Of a DNA stretch of 64,000 nt, positions 14,001 to 27,845 are shown in pieces (position 1 is the stretch's first letter; every line of letters starts with the position of its first letter). The DNA is taken from assembly GCA_905250125.1 (NCBI GenBank), contig CAJNOL010000097.1:186001-250000 (forward strand), in the 5' to 3' direction. This DNA comes from Rotaria sordida (taxonomy: Eukaryota; Rotifera; Eurotatoria; Philodinida; Philodinidae). Below the pieces are notes generated by a model, which ran no database searches, was not told the origin of the DNA, and was given only the letters and a program-made list of their open reading frames with translations. The position numbers were made by a program, and so were the translations under genes.

Positions 14001-15397
14001 TGACGTCTTGAATATGAAACAGCATAGCTCTTCATAAAACATCAGCAGTATTCTCCTTGTTTCAATAATCAATTTCCTTGTCAACATCCGTTTTTTTTAT
14101 GTGGATGCTACTCTACTAGTATGATATTGGTTGTCATTTGAAATGAGCGCAACGTACCGGAAGAACATGACAAATCGATAGAGTTGGCGTTGTCGATCGT
14201 TTTTTTAATTTATAAATTGGTTGTTCTCAATGGAACCACACTACTCAAATCAAAATAAATTTTCGTTGATCTATCTTTAGTTTCATATTTGATTTTTAGA
14301 GATATTAGCATCTCATTGTTTTCCTATTTTTTTTCAAACATATCTGAAACAATTTTTAGACCGCACCATGTATAATTCTGTAGAGGATTCTAAGCACAAT
14401 TTGTTTAATAAAAATGTGTTTTCATAAGATCAATAATGAACTTCTTAGTATATATAAGTCTATTATCGGAAAGTACCATTTACATTGACTACAATGTCGT
14501 TTAAGAAAGAAAAAAAAGTGATGATCGAGCCAGGGATAACCCGAACCGAGGAGTCGAAGGTGTAACCCTACTCAATCTTGAATATTTTTTGTTTTTCTCC
14601 CGCAAAGTTTCAGCATTTTATTGTTCTTTTTTGCTCACCTATTCCCAAAAAAAATGCTAATCTCTGAAAGGCTTTCCATTGGTCTCTCGAGTCATCGACT
14701 CTTCTTCCAATACTGAAGGCCTCAGAACACACTTAGATGGAGCATCATCAAACCTTTTTACGTTTAGTTTAAGTCTTCAGAAAAAGAGTTACATCAAACA
14801 GAAAAATGCAGAATTTCATTCATTTGTGTAGTTTGATGATCTCATTGGTTTATTTACTGTTGTTCATTCTAGAGTTTTCTAATTTCATCTATAACGTTTT
14901 GTAGAGCAACTCATGACGCATCGAATGGTATATAAAAAGTTGTATTTTCATCAAATTTTAATCATCTGAGAGGTCATATACAAATTATGGGATATTATAG
15001 AATATGTAGGTAATATGACCGTATATTATAATTCAGTATCTCCGAAAAACATTCTCTATAAAATTTTCTTTAAAATTAAATCAATAGAGTTTCGTCTGGT
15101 CTTCAATCATCCATATCTAATAATTTCCGCAATAGGTTTTTTGTTACTCAAAACCTTTGGATTTTGCCTATCTTCTTTCATTTTTGGTTTTTATGATGTT
15201 TTAAATTTCTTGACACATCTCCTCAGAATAAAAGCGACCAATAGTGAAGCTTTTCTTAGAAATGTTGTGCTATCAATCTTTATAAGTATACCAATTGATT
15301 GTTCTCTGACTTGAAGTGCGTCAAAGTCAAATTGGTCACTGAATGCTTCAAAAAGGCTAATTATTCAATTTCTGTGAACTGAAAAGTGTATCAATTT
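11006..15397. other. Gene-free stretch 5' of TEX2
   Basis: I find no gene. It includes the presumed TEX2 5' region, a (TA)n run at about 11436-11456 and a degenerate run of GATTC/GAATC words at 13645-13810. The frame at 15015-15314 (99 codons, hydrophobic) has no recognisable family and is probably chance. Confidence 0.5.
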
Positions 15398-15825
15398 TGT
15401 GACAAATACTTTTTGAGTGAAAAAGTTTCTATCTGTTAATAATAAACTTACCATACCCTATCATTTGATATATACGAATTTTGCAAAAGAGTCAAAAAGT
15501 TTTCACTTCCGAAACCCCAGAGAAGAATGCGAGGACATACGAAATTCTTAATTTTCATAAGAGAATAAACATATATTGAATCTGATGGAGTTCTATATTC
15601 TAATAATGGTCGGCTACTCACACTTTAAACTCGTCAGGAACAAAATAAAATAAAAACTAATCTTTGTAACAGCCCATTCCGATATCCCCTTCAAAGGCAT
15701 GAAAGCAACAAATTTTTTGCTACTTTCGAAAGATCAATCTTTGTCAAATGATAGAATATAGTAAGTCTATTATTAATAGATGGAAACTTTTTCGCTCAGA
15801 AAAGTATTTGTTGATGGTATGGTAA
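15398..15825. mobile_element. Short element with about 75 bp terminal inverted repeats
   Basis: The left arm, about 15398-15471, reads GACAAATACTTTTTGAGTG to CTATCATTTGATA. The right arm, about 15743-15825, is its reverse complement with scattered changes. The 270 bp between them do not encode anything. This is the layout of a non-autonomous DNA transposon or foldback element; the target duplication was not resolved. Confidence 0.65.
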
Positions 15826-16135
15826 ATTTCTGTTTCTAGGAAATTTAAACTTCTGCGCATTACTATCCAATTAATGATACAAGGTAAAGAATACTTCTTC
15901 AAAGGTCCAAATAAAATATTTATGATGTATAGTTGAAAGTGTTTTTTAAATATATAATTGAAGGGATCCAACTTGCTAGGTCATCTAATAAGAAAGTTAT
16001 ACGCTTAGAAATATACTTCACAAAAAACAAATATTAACCATGACTGTTTAGAAATCATAAAGACGTTTCTTTATTTAAAAAATTGCTTTACTTAACATAA
16101 TGTTTCTTTATCATGAATATTACAATCAAAATCTA

Positions 16136-17279
16136 TTAAAATCCATGTTCATAAACATGATTTCCATTATCTTGTATCATCTTTGCCAGACATTTTGGTA
16201 TGTTATCTATAATTGCATCGCATTGTTCAGGTGTAATTTTTTGGTTATTCTACACTAACAAAATCAACTAATGCATCAAGATTTTCAAATGTTTTTCCTC
16301 TTGTTTTTTCTTCCATAATTCCCCAAATATTTTCAATAAGCCATACATCTGCAAATTTGGTATCTCCATCATCTAGTTGAATTCTTTCTCCAAAAAGATC
16401 ATAAACAACATCCATAGCTACTTGTGTTCTATGTTGTGAATCTTGATCGTCTTGGAAAATTACTTCCATCCAAATTTCGCACTACTTCATTAATTGCTGG
16501 AATAACTTCTTCACGTAAAAATCTAGCATACAATTCCTCAGTCATGTACATTCTTTTATGTTTATCATTTTGATATTGATCTTGTAACCATTGAATAAAA
16601 TTATTAGGACCATCGTGAAGTATCAAGCCTCTCGTGCAAATTCCACTCCAAAACATAACACCATTTGGATATTTTAACATTGGTGCTCCTCTTAAATTAG
16701 CAGGAAATTCAGAAGAATCTTCAGCATAAATTACATCATTTTTGCTATTGTGAAAACTTTCAATTGTAAATATTCCTGAAAAATCAGTATTAACAACTTT
16801 GTTCCATTCCCATTTCGGGCTATTTTTTCTTGCACCAAATTTTCGTATTAACTTTTTAGCACAAGCGACATGTCGTTGTTTGTTGGATGCTATTAAGTAT
16901 TATACTCTTCTCAGTTTGATTGGTTTTAATTTTAATTCTTCAATTGTTCTTCTACCTGATGTTCTTTTACCTTGAATATTTTTACTTTGTAGATCAAAAG
17001 CCACCTTCCGTCAACTTTGACCTTTTTTTAAATGTATTAATCATTTTACTGTTTTGTTCAAACAGTTCTTGGTGCACCACATTTTGATCTATCTCTTACA
17101 GTTCCCCCTTGTAATATTCAATTTATTTTTCTTCTTAATGCATCACGAGATAATGGAGGAGGATTTTCATAAAATTATAATTCATCAGCGATGTTGGCTG
17201 CCATCCAGGTGGAATTCATTTCCTTCAAAGAAAGAACGAGTCCACGAAACTGTTCTTCTAAAGTAAAGGTGCTTGACAT
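16136..17279 (-). pseudogene. Full-length but broken Tc1/mariner transposase
   Basis: DDE transposase of the IS630-Tc1-mariner superfamily, interrupted by stops and frameshifts. The start is ATG at 17279. An N-terminal DNA-binding part (EEQFRGLVLSLKEMNSTW, DALRRKI) is broken by in-frame stops. The catalytic part includes a strand ending in FTIESFHNS, then PNGVMFWSGI, FQDDQDSQHRT (second Asp) and FADVWLIENIWGIMEEK (Glu). Counting between that Asp and Glu gives 37 residues, so it reads as DD37E-like. There is a frameshift near 16465 and another near 16255, after which the C-terminus (PEQCDAIIDNIPKCL) ends at 16136. A possible inverted ATTAACCAT lies near 16035 and 17390. It is inactive as read. 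Confidence 0.8.
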
Positions 17280-18179
17280 CTAGAATTAATGATACAATGA
17301 GTGTAAAGTGACTTTACAAGTGAAGTCAGTGTTCAAACTTTAATTAAATTTGTTGCACTAATGTTTTTGCTCTGGAAGGATAATGGTTAATTTTTATTTT
17401 TTATGAATTATATTTCTAAGCTTATAACTTTCTTTTCCGATAATCTAGTAGATTCAATCAATAGTCATTTTGTAGAATGTCTTTTACTGCATCTTGCTAT
17501 TATAGAAAGAAATTTACAAACACGTGTTTCACTTTAGAAAAATTTATTATACAAATCAAGTCAACACATCTGGCCCACCCGTTAATTCTAAATACATCTG
17601 GATATTATGGCAGTATAGTTAGTTCTTAGACAAGTCTTTTAAGAGGCCGGGCGAAAAAACTTTTGGTGTGGCCTATGTAGATTGACTTGATGATATATTC
17701 AATCATAATATTTGGTCATATTAGTCACATTTTCTATAATATCTTTTAATTGGTATATGGCTTCTTCTATCATTAAAAGTTAATGAAAATACGACTTTCT
17801 ATACACACTTCGATACATCACGAGCTGCTCTTCAAAATAGTATAGATAGCTTTTCAAATGAAGTATGATTATCTTATCCGACAGGATTCTTTCATTTATA
17901 TTATTCACATAAATCCATATAATGCTTAAAAGTAATTAGAAAAAGTAAGCAAACATCTTCTCATTAAATAATTCATGAAGAATATTTTTAGTTCAATGAA
18001 TTAAATTAATCTGGCTTGTTCTTGTTTACGTGCTTAACTAATATTCATTCGAATTAAAATAACAAAATTGTCAAATATTTGTTTCTCAAAAAATTTCACA
18101 TGTACACACATACAATAATCATAATTGAAATGAGAGTAAAAAAAACATGAATTTACACTAGTACAATATTTATTATTCA
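17280..18179. other. Gene-free spacer
   Basis: AT-rich spacer between the dead transposase and the 3' end of the GPCR gene. It may hold the right end of the transposon near 17390. Nothing else recognised. Confidence 0.4.
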
Positions 18180-20740
18180 TCATGATAATCTATACATAGC
18201 CATCTGTTTGGAATATGCCGATGAAGATATTGTCAAAGGGCGTTGTTGATTATTTTGATGAAGAGGAGAATATTGTGATTTTGATTTTCTTTCATTTAAT
18301 TGAATTTCAAGATTTTGACGATGTTTTCTCTGTATCATACGTTCACATTCATTTCTATCATATAATTCTTTCCAATGACAACGAAGTAAACAAATAAGTT
18401 CACTACGAAAAACTTTTCCACTAACACAATATAACAGGAAATTAATACAAAAATTAGTTAACATAAATAATTCAGTTATTTCTTTAATTGATTTTAATGT
18501 CATATTATTAAAATCATGAACATAATTAGCAATCCATACTGCACAATATGGAGTATTTAATAAGAGAAATGAACAAGATACAAGTAACAATGTTGCCGTT
18601 ACACGATGTGTTCGTGATTGAATATGAGCTTTTACTGAAATTACAGAAGATTTTGATTGATTAGGAAAATTTGTCGAATAATTTGATAAAGAACGTGATG
18701 GTGATCGTGATCGCTCTCGGATTGTTTCAATATCTAAGTAACCATTACCCTATGAAATATATAAGTTTTTCATTAATGATATTTAAAAAGAGCAAATGTT
18801 AATTTTCATTTATTTATCCCATATTTCCTTTTCTGTTTTTTGTGGTTTGGTCTATTCATATAATCTTTTGTTCATTTTTAGAATAGGAAATATTTTTGTT
18901 TATAAAAAAAAAAAGTAAAATTTCAACAATAAATACATAAAAATGAATTTTCGCTTGACCTTTATGAGTTTTATTGTCGTCATCTTGGCCTTTATGTCTT
19001 TGCAATAATAAAAGATTTATCTTTTTTTCTGTATATTTCAGCATCTATCAATAAGTGCGTCTCACAAAAATATGTTATTAACTTCCCAATTGTGACAGGA
19101 ATAGACGATAAAGAAAATGTGTATTTCATCATTGATACATATAGGATGGAGATAGAAATTAGCCTTGTCAAGAACTGTTGATGGATTGTTTTGAGATAGC
19201 TTTCTATAATTTTTCCAATACTTAACAAGATCGATACTGAGCAATCTATAAGTAGCTTTATGATAAAAAATTTGAATATCTTTACTCTCTGTGATTAATA
19301 TTTTTGTTTTCGTGATAGAGAAGAATTCAGAACTCTTTTGTTTTCCATCAGAACAACATTTATAAATATTGCTTTGAAGTATCATCATTGGCTTCAATAA
19401 TAAATTTCTACCTTTTACAATGTTGAAGATGTGTGTATATATACATCGATCGTATGTGTCATTGTACGATGCATAGTTGTTCTTTTTTCTCTCTCGTCGC
19501 TAATCTAAACATCTGTCTTTTGTGTTAAGTACGATAAAGTCAAAGCGGAAATTACTTTGTGGCTTTTTTTTAATAGAGGTTTTGAAAAAATATACTAGAG
19601 AATTTTAGATTCATGTTATAACTTCGTAAAGATCATAATATTCTTATGAGAAAAAACATTAGCACCATACTACAGTAAAATAGAATGGAGATGTTCAAAT
19701 TTTTTATTGCCAAGCTACTTATAGATCACCCTGTATTACTAATCAAATTTTCTTAACAAAAAAAAAAAACTAACCTGTGATAGTCTTTTATTATGCTTTA
19801 ATAATTTTCTATTTAATTGATAGTGATTTGGTGATGAATAACGTCTTGATGGTAGCGTGTTTGTTTCAAAGGATGATGATGATGATGGTGATCTTGATGA
19901 TAAACGCATGCATGCTAAAACGTCTGCAATAGCGGATGAACGTTGAGATGAAGGATATACATCATGTCTAAATTAATAATTAAGATTAAAACTAAACAAA
20001 AAAAAACCCGCAAATCTAAATAGATTTTACCTTTCTTCTGTTACTTTACCCGTTACAGATTTTTCTACTATTGAACTATTTTTCCAAAGTTTACAACAAA
20101 TAAGCATATTAACAAAACCAATTATACACATTGGTAGCAAATATGCAGCAATCATTGTCGTTATAGCAAATCTCATATAGATTCGACGATAATCTGGTAA
20201 TATATCACAGATCGTGTCCTTTGGTAAATGACTGGCAACACTAATGATACCATAATGAAATGGAACATTAATATTACATATAAGAGTTATTATGAAAAGA
20301 ATAATAACAACAAGACGTGCAATTTTACGACGACATATAATACCACGTTGTAATGGATGAAATACAACAAGAAGACGTTCAATTGTAAACGAAACAATAA
20401 TCCATGATGATAATAAACGTGTTACATTTCTTGTGTATTGAGCAAGTATACAAATAATAGATGAACTACGATCAAGAAAATTTATACGTGATTTATATAA
20501 TTCATTATGATTACGAAATGTATCTTCGAGAAGATTTATAATAAGAAAACAAAGATCACTTAAAGCAAGGGATAATAGATAAAAATGAGATGATTGTCGA
20601 CGATATCGTGGTGATAAAAATATTAATATTGAAAGTGTATTACCAATTATTCCAAGTGCAGTTAAAATAAATGGTCCATATATTGACATATATTGTTCAA
20701 CAACCACTAATGTTGGCATACTATTGCTTTTATTTGTCAT
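18180..20740 (-). CDS. Class A (rhodopsin-like) G-protein-coupled receptor
   Basis: Seven-transmembrane receptor, probably for a neuropeptide; ligand unknown. Exons 20031-20740, 19775-19967 and 18180-18749 total 1473 nt, or 490 residues. TM1 has GIIGNTLSILIF (the GN of TM1), TM2 LSLALSDLCFLI (the LxxxD), and TM3 ends in FTIERLLVVFHPL. There ERL replaces the usual DRY, as in many invertebrate peptide receptors. Exon 2 is a Ser-rich third intracellular loop. TM6 is VTATLLLVSCSFLLLNTPY. TM7 ends NFCINFLLY, an altered NPxxY. The C-tail is basic and Gln-rich. Start at 20740, TGA at 18180. Bdelloids carry many such receptors, so orthology is not assigned. Confidence 0.9.
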
Positions 20741-21140
20741 TAATTATCTCAAATAGAAAACAATTCTTTTGATAACAGTACATAACTGATCTATACATCT
20801 CTTAAATTCAAATATGTCAATGTCATTCTTAGAGTATACGTTACGTCTCATCTCCTATAATAACTAGTTGGTTCTTTTAGCTAGTTCTTTTTTTCTAAAG
20901 AAAAAGAATAGATTGATACACCAGATATTTTTTCCTCAAAGTCTTCTCTTCTCTGTCTCTGTCTCTCTCTCTCTCTCCGTTTTTTAGCGTCTATTCGATA
21001 AACAATAGAACTCGAAAGACAATCTCATTTACACCTACACACATATATTTAAGAATCAGAGAAAAAAAAAGACATAATATAGCTATAAAAGAATGGTTTA
21101 TAGATTAGTTGATATCTGGTAAGATTGATAAGTTACATTA
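20741..21140. other. Upstream region of the GPCR gene
   Basis: Presumed promoter side of the GPCR. It contains a CT-rich microsatellite at about 20949-20977. No gene. Confidence 0.4.
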
Positions 21141-22037
21141 TACCGGGTGAGTCATCATAATTGTAACATATCATATTTTACAAACATCTCAGGATACATA
21201 TATCGTATAATCTTAATTTGTTATTAAAAATGCGCAATGAAATTCTCTACATAAATGATAATGAGAAATCTGATTATGTTTCTTTGATGATTTTTTTATA
21301 CAGCTAAAAATAAAAGATTGTGTGATGATGGAATGTCGCATTATTCTGAGAGAAACAAAAATGCAAATTAACATTGATTATTGTGCATATATGTCGGCAC
21401 TAACAAATCATAAAGCTTTCAATTTTTTTTTACATATGTCAAGGAATCCCTACTAGTTTTACACCCAAAAGGATATTTAAAAAAAGCTTCAGACATCTCA
21501 AGTATGTTGACTAGTCAGGTGTACCGCGCTATAGCTCATTGTTGAATATAGCGATGTAGTCAAAACAGATCGGTTAATGCACACAAATCATCCGAAACAA
21601 GACAAAACGAGCAAACCAAAAGATTAATTACTTGAGATTTCTTATACTGTTTTCTCGGATTTTTTTTATAATAGATAATAACAATATTACGATGGTCTTT
21701 ATTTTTGATCATCGAAAAAGTTCATCAGTACACTTTAAAGATTCTTTTAATGTGAAAGCAGTAAGGATTCTATGATGCATAGTAAAAAAAAGTAATTTAA
21801 GGCTTTATAATTCTTTTTTGGTGTCGATATATATATAAATATGCTAAATAATCAACATTATTTTCATTTTTTGCCTTATCAAAAAAGTGTTAAACTGACT
21901 CAATAGGATTTCTTATTACTATTCTTGTAGAGAATTTTATGGCGCATCATTTTAAAAAAACTCAAGATCATATAATTTGTCTGTGTTGAGATATTTACAA
22001 AATACTAGATGTTGCAATCATTATGTCTCATCCGGTA
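21141..22037. mobile_element. Foldback DNA element with about 190 bp arms
   Basis: Begins TACCGGGTGAGTCATC and ends GTCTCATCCGGTA. The two ends are inverted copies that extend inward for about 190 bp, for example ATGCGCAATGAAATTCTCTA against its complement near 21940. The outer TA dinucleotides fit a Tc1/mariner-type target. The arms have drifted to roughly three quarters identity by eye, so the element is old. No transposase is recognisable inside. Confidence 0.7.
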
Positions 22038-25000
22038 TATTTTAGGGAAAATCATGAATTTCATTAAAATAATCTGAACAATCGACTTAGACATTAGGTT
22101 TTAGTAAGATTAATTTTTTATATAAATAAAGTAATGCATTTTTCTTAAAAGTTTACACAACATTTTTTTTCCTATCTTTATGAAAAGTTATATTTCAAAT
22201 GAAGATTATGCAAAATTTTAATTTTTTGTCAAGCTACAACATAATCACCTGCTAATATAAAATAAAATAAAAACTATATTCTAGTAATATTTCAGTATTT
22301 TGTACAATGTTAATGATCTATACTGTTATTCATTATGTTATTTCTTTAAACATACTTATGTCAAGATAATTGAGCTTACACATTTGTCATTGTCTATCAT
22401 CATCAATTTTCATAATTCGTTTGTTTTGACACTGCTAACAAATATGTTTTTACCATCAATATCAAAGAAAAAAAAACATGAAACGATGATGTCATCTAGA
22501 GTAATTAAAATAAAGAACAACCGTATTCCTCTATGAACTTATTAAAGTATTAATGTCAGTTTTTCTACCTTGATTAAATATGATATAAAAAATTTTTTTT
22601 GATCATCAACAACAAAAAAAAAACAAGGCTTTCATTCTCTTCTTCTTTTGAAATAAAAAGTGTCTTTGAAAGCAAACGGAAATAACATGATTTCCTTTTT
22701 CATATGCAAATGTAAACGTCCATTAAAGTAAAGGAGAGGATATGCGCGCATAAATATATCATGCGGGTCTATGACTACAAGAATATTAAGTATCATATTG
22801 ACGAGTTTTTATTTTGATTTACTATTTTCTAATATTCACAGCTGCACACAAGTTCAGGAGAAAATTTTTAATAATAGATATGAAGATATTAATAATATGT
22901 ATATGTATATATGTGCGAATCATTGAAAAAAGAATTCTAAAGAATGTTATTGAATTAATCTATTTAATGGAATTAGCGTATATGTTAAGATAAAGATATT
23001 TTTTGGTGACAAATATATTCTTTAGATTATATGTGTTAGTCGACAAGAACAAGATGAAAATTCATAGTGATTACTTATCTGTTGAAATAAAAGACTTTAA
23101 TTCTCTTTTAAAGTCAATTATAATTAAATAAAACTGATCTTGATGTCCATATTCTTGTTAATTATCTTCAATAGTAATTTGTATGCAACTCTCATGAAAA
23201 CACTTTGATGTATTTATAGTAAATTCCTGTTATTATTATAGCATTCCGTTTATTCCTTATTATTCAGTCGTTTCCTATTAATTTTTTCTTTCTTTTTTTT
23301 TTGTATTCATTCTTCACAATCTATTTTTATTTTTACAGTATTCGGTTTGTCTAGCCTCCAGTAATTGCTGATTTGCCATAATGAAATATGTCGCAATCTC
23401 ATTATATATATCAATATATGTACATCATGTTCTTTTTAATGACATTGCCACGCACAAATATTCTACTAGTGATTACACATAATTCATGCAATTAGTTGAA
23501 TATAAACAATTTCTAATGGTTGAAGAAATGTTTAGAAATTTTAAGAAAAGTAATTCATGTTTATGTGCATCAAAATCTAGTTAAGCATATTAAATTAAAC
23601 AAGAAAAAAGCTTTTTTCTTTTATCATCTGAATATAAAATAGTTCGTCGCCATTAGTCAATGTTTTTATCTTTGTTGTTTGAAATATTACTTATTATCAT
23701 AGAAATGTTTACAATAATAATCTTATATAAACATACGAAATTCACAAGTGTAAGAATAATCAGAATGTATTCATACGTATCTGTCGCTGCGAAAACAAAC
23801 GCTTTGATTTCAGGTCAAATTATTTTTTCTAATAGAAACTTGTCGCTCTTGACCTGATATAAAGAAATAGAAAAAGATATTCATGCAGACAAATAACTCA
23901 TTAACATTCAAATATATTTTTCTTATTGTGCTACGAAATCTCTCAGGAAATACACCAAGAACATCTATCTGTTTATTTATGCATGTATATATGTATGCAT
24001 ACGAAAGTTATTTTTCTTACAGTAATACAGTCATTATGTAGAAAAAGATTGATTTGCTAAAATTAGACAGAAAAGTCACAAACAACTTACTAATATACAT
24101 CAAGTTTTACAATTTTTTTGATAAATAAAAATACTCTGTCATTACTTTATCATATCAAAAAGAATTTGACTAAATAACACTATTAAAACTCGTTACTTTT
24201 CTTCGTATGAAATTACATATAAAATTCTTCCAACAGCATTAACTATGCTCGCACGACTTATGGATTGTCTTATACTTTTTTCCAGGGTTTTGCCGTATTT
24301 CTCTTAAATGTTCTGAACTAAATTATATCGTCTAAAATGTGTCAACCAGGTTACTATGAAAAAAAGTTTATAGCCTTGACATGTTAATCAGTAGACTCAA
24401 TTTACATCAAAATGTTTGCGTGTCAAATCCGCTGAGAAAAGAATATCTCGTGCAGAAAATATGATTGACAACAATTATTTATAATCTAGTCTGTTAAATA
24501 AAGAAGGTGCTCAGTTTATACTTGTAACATCTACTTCATAAATCAAAACGTACTTTTACATAAACATCGATCTGTATTGTATGAATAAGTATCTATTTAG
24601 AAAATCATCATAATATGAGTTGGTCACCACTTTTAATGAGTAGATAAGCAATATACTGAATAAAATGATGAATAGCATAGAGAAAACAAGTTCAAAGGAT
24701 CTTATCAATATTAATAAGTATAATTAGGCGTTTTATCAATGAGGGAAATGTGTTTGTTGTACTATACTATACGCTTGTTCGTTAGAAAATTTTAAAATGT
24801 GCCAAGGGTAAATACTTTTGTTCATAGAATTGATAGAATATTTCATGTTTACAAGGAAGTATAGTTCTATTTGTCTTTTTCAAGTAATACAAACTTGTGT
24901 CTGATTCATGTACCGAAATTGGCTGAATGAGCATGCGATCATAGTAAAAAAAGAACAAAATTAATCATCGTATATGTCAATAAGGAATAAGTTTTTGATA

Positions 25001-25273
25001 GACTTACTCTAATCCAAATAAATATAGTATACGTACATTTATTTCTACAGACGCGTTAAGAATTGAAAATTCTAATGAAGTATAAATATATTTAGTTGTC
25101 CATAGAAACTTTTAGCAAATTAAAAATAAAGATTTTGTCTAGAAAAATAAATTAAATAATTGTGCCATATTTCTATGAAATTATTTTCATTCAATTCTTT
25201 TTGCTTCAAAGTTAATCATCAATAAAGCCTGCAACAATATCAAAAGAGTTCAAGCTAAAACATTTTTTTTTTT
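22038..25273. other. Gene-free AT-rich stretch
   Basis: I see no gene, RNA gene or clear repeat in this 3.2 kb. The frames at 22300-22536 and 23660-23857 are hydrophobic and Ile-rich, as expected by chance in AT-rich DNA. Confidence 0.4.
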
Positions 25274-25783
25274 ATGTAATAAAAGAGCATAGAACGGTGA
25301 CAAAAAAAAAATTTATTTTTGATTTCAAGTTTTCAACAATTTATAAGTGTTATTATCAGGAAATCATCAGGAAAGAACAAAATTCAGCTATATATATATA
25401 TATATATACGTATACAAAACAGGGCACAGAGTACAACAAAACAGAACATAGGTAAAAAAAATGTTACAATATTAATTAATACGTCAAAGCTAGCACAATT
25501 ACAACTTCAGTATACTTTAAATTAATTTGAATTAATTTAAAGTATACTGAAGTTGCAATTGTGTTAGCTTTGATGCATAAATTGATATTATAATATTTTT
25601 TTACCTATGTTCTGTTCTGTTGTACTCTGTGCCTTGTTTTGTATACGTATATATATATATATATAGCTTAACTTTGTTTTTTGCTAATGATTTCCTGATG
25701 ATAACAATTGTACATTGTTGAAAGCTTGAAATCAAAAATAAAATGTTTTTTTTTTGTCACAGTTCTATACTCTTTCATTACAT
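25274..25783. repeat. 510 bp near-perfect palindrome with 2-nt centre
   Basis: The left arm starts ATGTAATAAAAGAGCATAG and the right arm ends CTATACTCTTTCATTACAT. The arms pair over about 254 bp each, with few mismatches, and meet at TTAATTTGAATTAA with only two unpaired bases. Each arm includes a (TA)n tract and a shared CAAAGCTAGCACAATT-type block. There is no protein. It could be a foldback transposon or a recent inverted duplication. Confidence 0.85.
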
Positions 25784-27845
25784 ACTTATTTCTACCTGCG
25801 CTTTTACTCAATTATATATTTTTTTATTGCCATGGCCAATAAGAATATTCATTATAAATGTAACAAGGATAACATCTGCTTTTCTGCAAAAAACCGAAAG
25901 ATCATGAATAGTAACAGCATAATTGCGTGGGAAATGCTTCAGCAAGAATAATGAATACTTATAGAATGAATTGGAAAAAACTGCATAAGAAAAAAAAGAA
26001 AATTAAATAACAACATATATCACTACTGTTCAATCTTTTAATTAATAAAAAATAGCAGCAACAACAATAAACAGACAAATTCCATAGTAGAATCAATTAT
26101 TTGAACGGTTTTATGATTAATATGTTCAAAAGGAAAAAAATGATAAAATCATAACTTTGTAATGAATCAAATAGAGTAATTTTTAAATTATCAATTGATT
26201 GGTTTCATTATGTTTCCCATCATAATATTTTCGCTGTATTACGTGTAAATCTAATAACTGAAAGAAAAATAGATTGATTAAGAGATAATTCATGGAAAGT
26301 AATATCAAGTAAAAACTATGTTAAACAATTACTAATTAAAATATTTTAAACAGTGATTAAACGACAATTTCAGGTTGGAGGAGGCTCAGCTTCCCTACAA
26401 GCCTTTGAGTTCCTGACGAGATTTTTGAAAAAAGAACTATATCTTTCAAAAAGCTGGCTAGAAGACTGAATCCTCTCTGACTTCGCCACTAATTTTAAAT
26501 AATGTTGATTATTGGAATGATTGATCTTGTTTTTAAAATAGAACTTGATGATTATACAGAAGAAACTAAATTTATTCAATTTTGAACTTTTTCCATAAGT
26601 TTTACTTTTATCAACTAATTCATTGTTATATTTATGAATTTGTCCGGTATATCACATTGAGTCAAATAGATGACAACATAAACAAATATTACATACAATG
26701 AGTATAATGCCAAGAAGAAAGGCAAAAATATCAAACATAACCAATATTCATTTTGGGATGTTCGAAAATGACTAAAACAGATTTATCTAAGTGAGTTCTC
26801 ATAAATTATTCATAAAATTTCATAAAAAATATTCAATACAAGCATTTGTTCATGACATCTTCTATATGAATATTCATTTAAACGTTTGACAATGGTCTTT
26901 CTTAAAGATGCAAATATTGTGATTTTTTTTCATCAGAGCTTGAAATAAGACGTATATGTCAAGAAAAAAAGCAGGTTTCGTGAAGAACCATCGAACTTCA
27001 CAAGGTTTCCGGAACGGCACAGACTCTTATGGAATCCTGTGGATGGTTCCGTAGAGAACTTTAGAATCTCATATCATTATACAGATCTCATAAAATCTAA
27101 CATTTGATGATCTATAACATTAAAGCATTAATACTAGCCGCATTAACCCACAAAAAGTCAAACAGAAATCCTTTCTTAGGAAACAACATCCTTTATATCA
27201 GATCATTCACATCAGAACAAATCGAAAACACATAAGAGAGAAATCATTCAACCATTTCTACCTATATTAACCAGATGCCAAAAAGACTTAAGGAGATATC
27301 GATCATATTACTTTTCCACTCTAAAAAGAAATTCTAGTAGAAATGGATTTTTTTAAGCAGAAATGTAAATAATTGAAAGAGAAGTAATTTATCTGTGTCT
27401 ATTTTGAAAAGGAGAAGTGAAAAATGTAAAATAGCCTTGCACATGATGATTCGTAGATACAGTTTATATCCTTTCATTCTCTTTCTTCTTGCTGACGTAT
27501 GTCTTCATAGTAAACAAAACATGATAGATATATGTTTATATTCTTCTTTCCTATTTCTCCTTGATATGTTTGACTTTTCGTGGGCTAAACCATTTCAGCA
27601 GCAGCAGTAGCGGGAATAAGTTTTTCATCGATTGGTCCAATGGTTCACTCCTAAGAGGTTTCATAGATTCTCGAGTACTTCCATATCCAAAATTTCCTTA
27701 TTTTCTCTTGACATGCATGCATAAATGTTACCACATGGTGATCCTATGTGATACTCGCAACATAAAGAAAAGAGAGAATATTGTTATGGTCTAGTAAAGA
27801 TAAATGATCGTACAAGTTAGAATCTGCGTAAAAGCTCGCAACACA
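25784..27845. other. Gene-free stretch
   Basis: No gene recognised. A locally less AT-rich patch at 26370-26480 and another at 26980-27070 may be fragments of old repeats. Confidence 0.35.

Noticed and set aside
14515-14580. tRNA-like segment on the minus strand (CTCGGTTCGGGTTATCC followed by a T-run)
   Set aside because: It resembles a Pol III B-box with a terminator, but no T-arm or acceptor stem pairs and no A-box lies upstream.
15015-15314. 99-codon hydrophobic plus-strand frame
   Set aside because: No family resemblance, no splice support, and Ile/Phe-rich composition expected by chance in AT-rich DNA.
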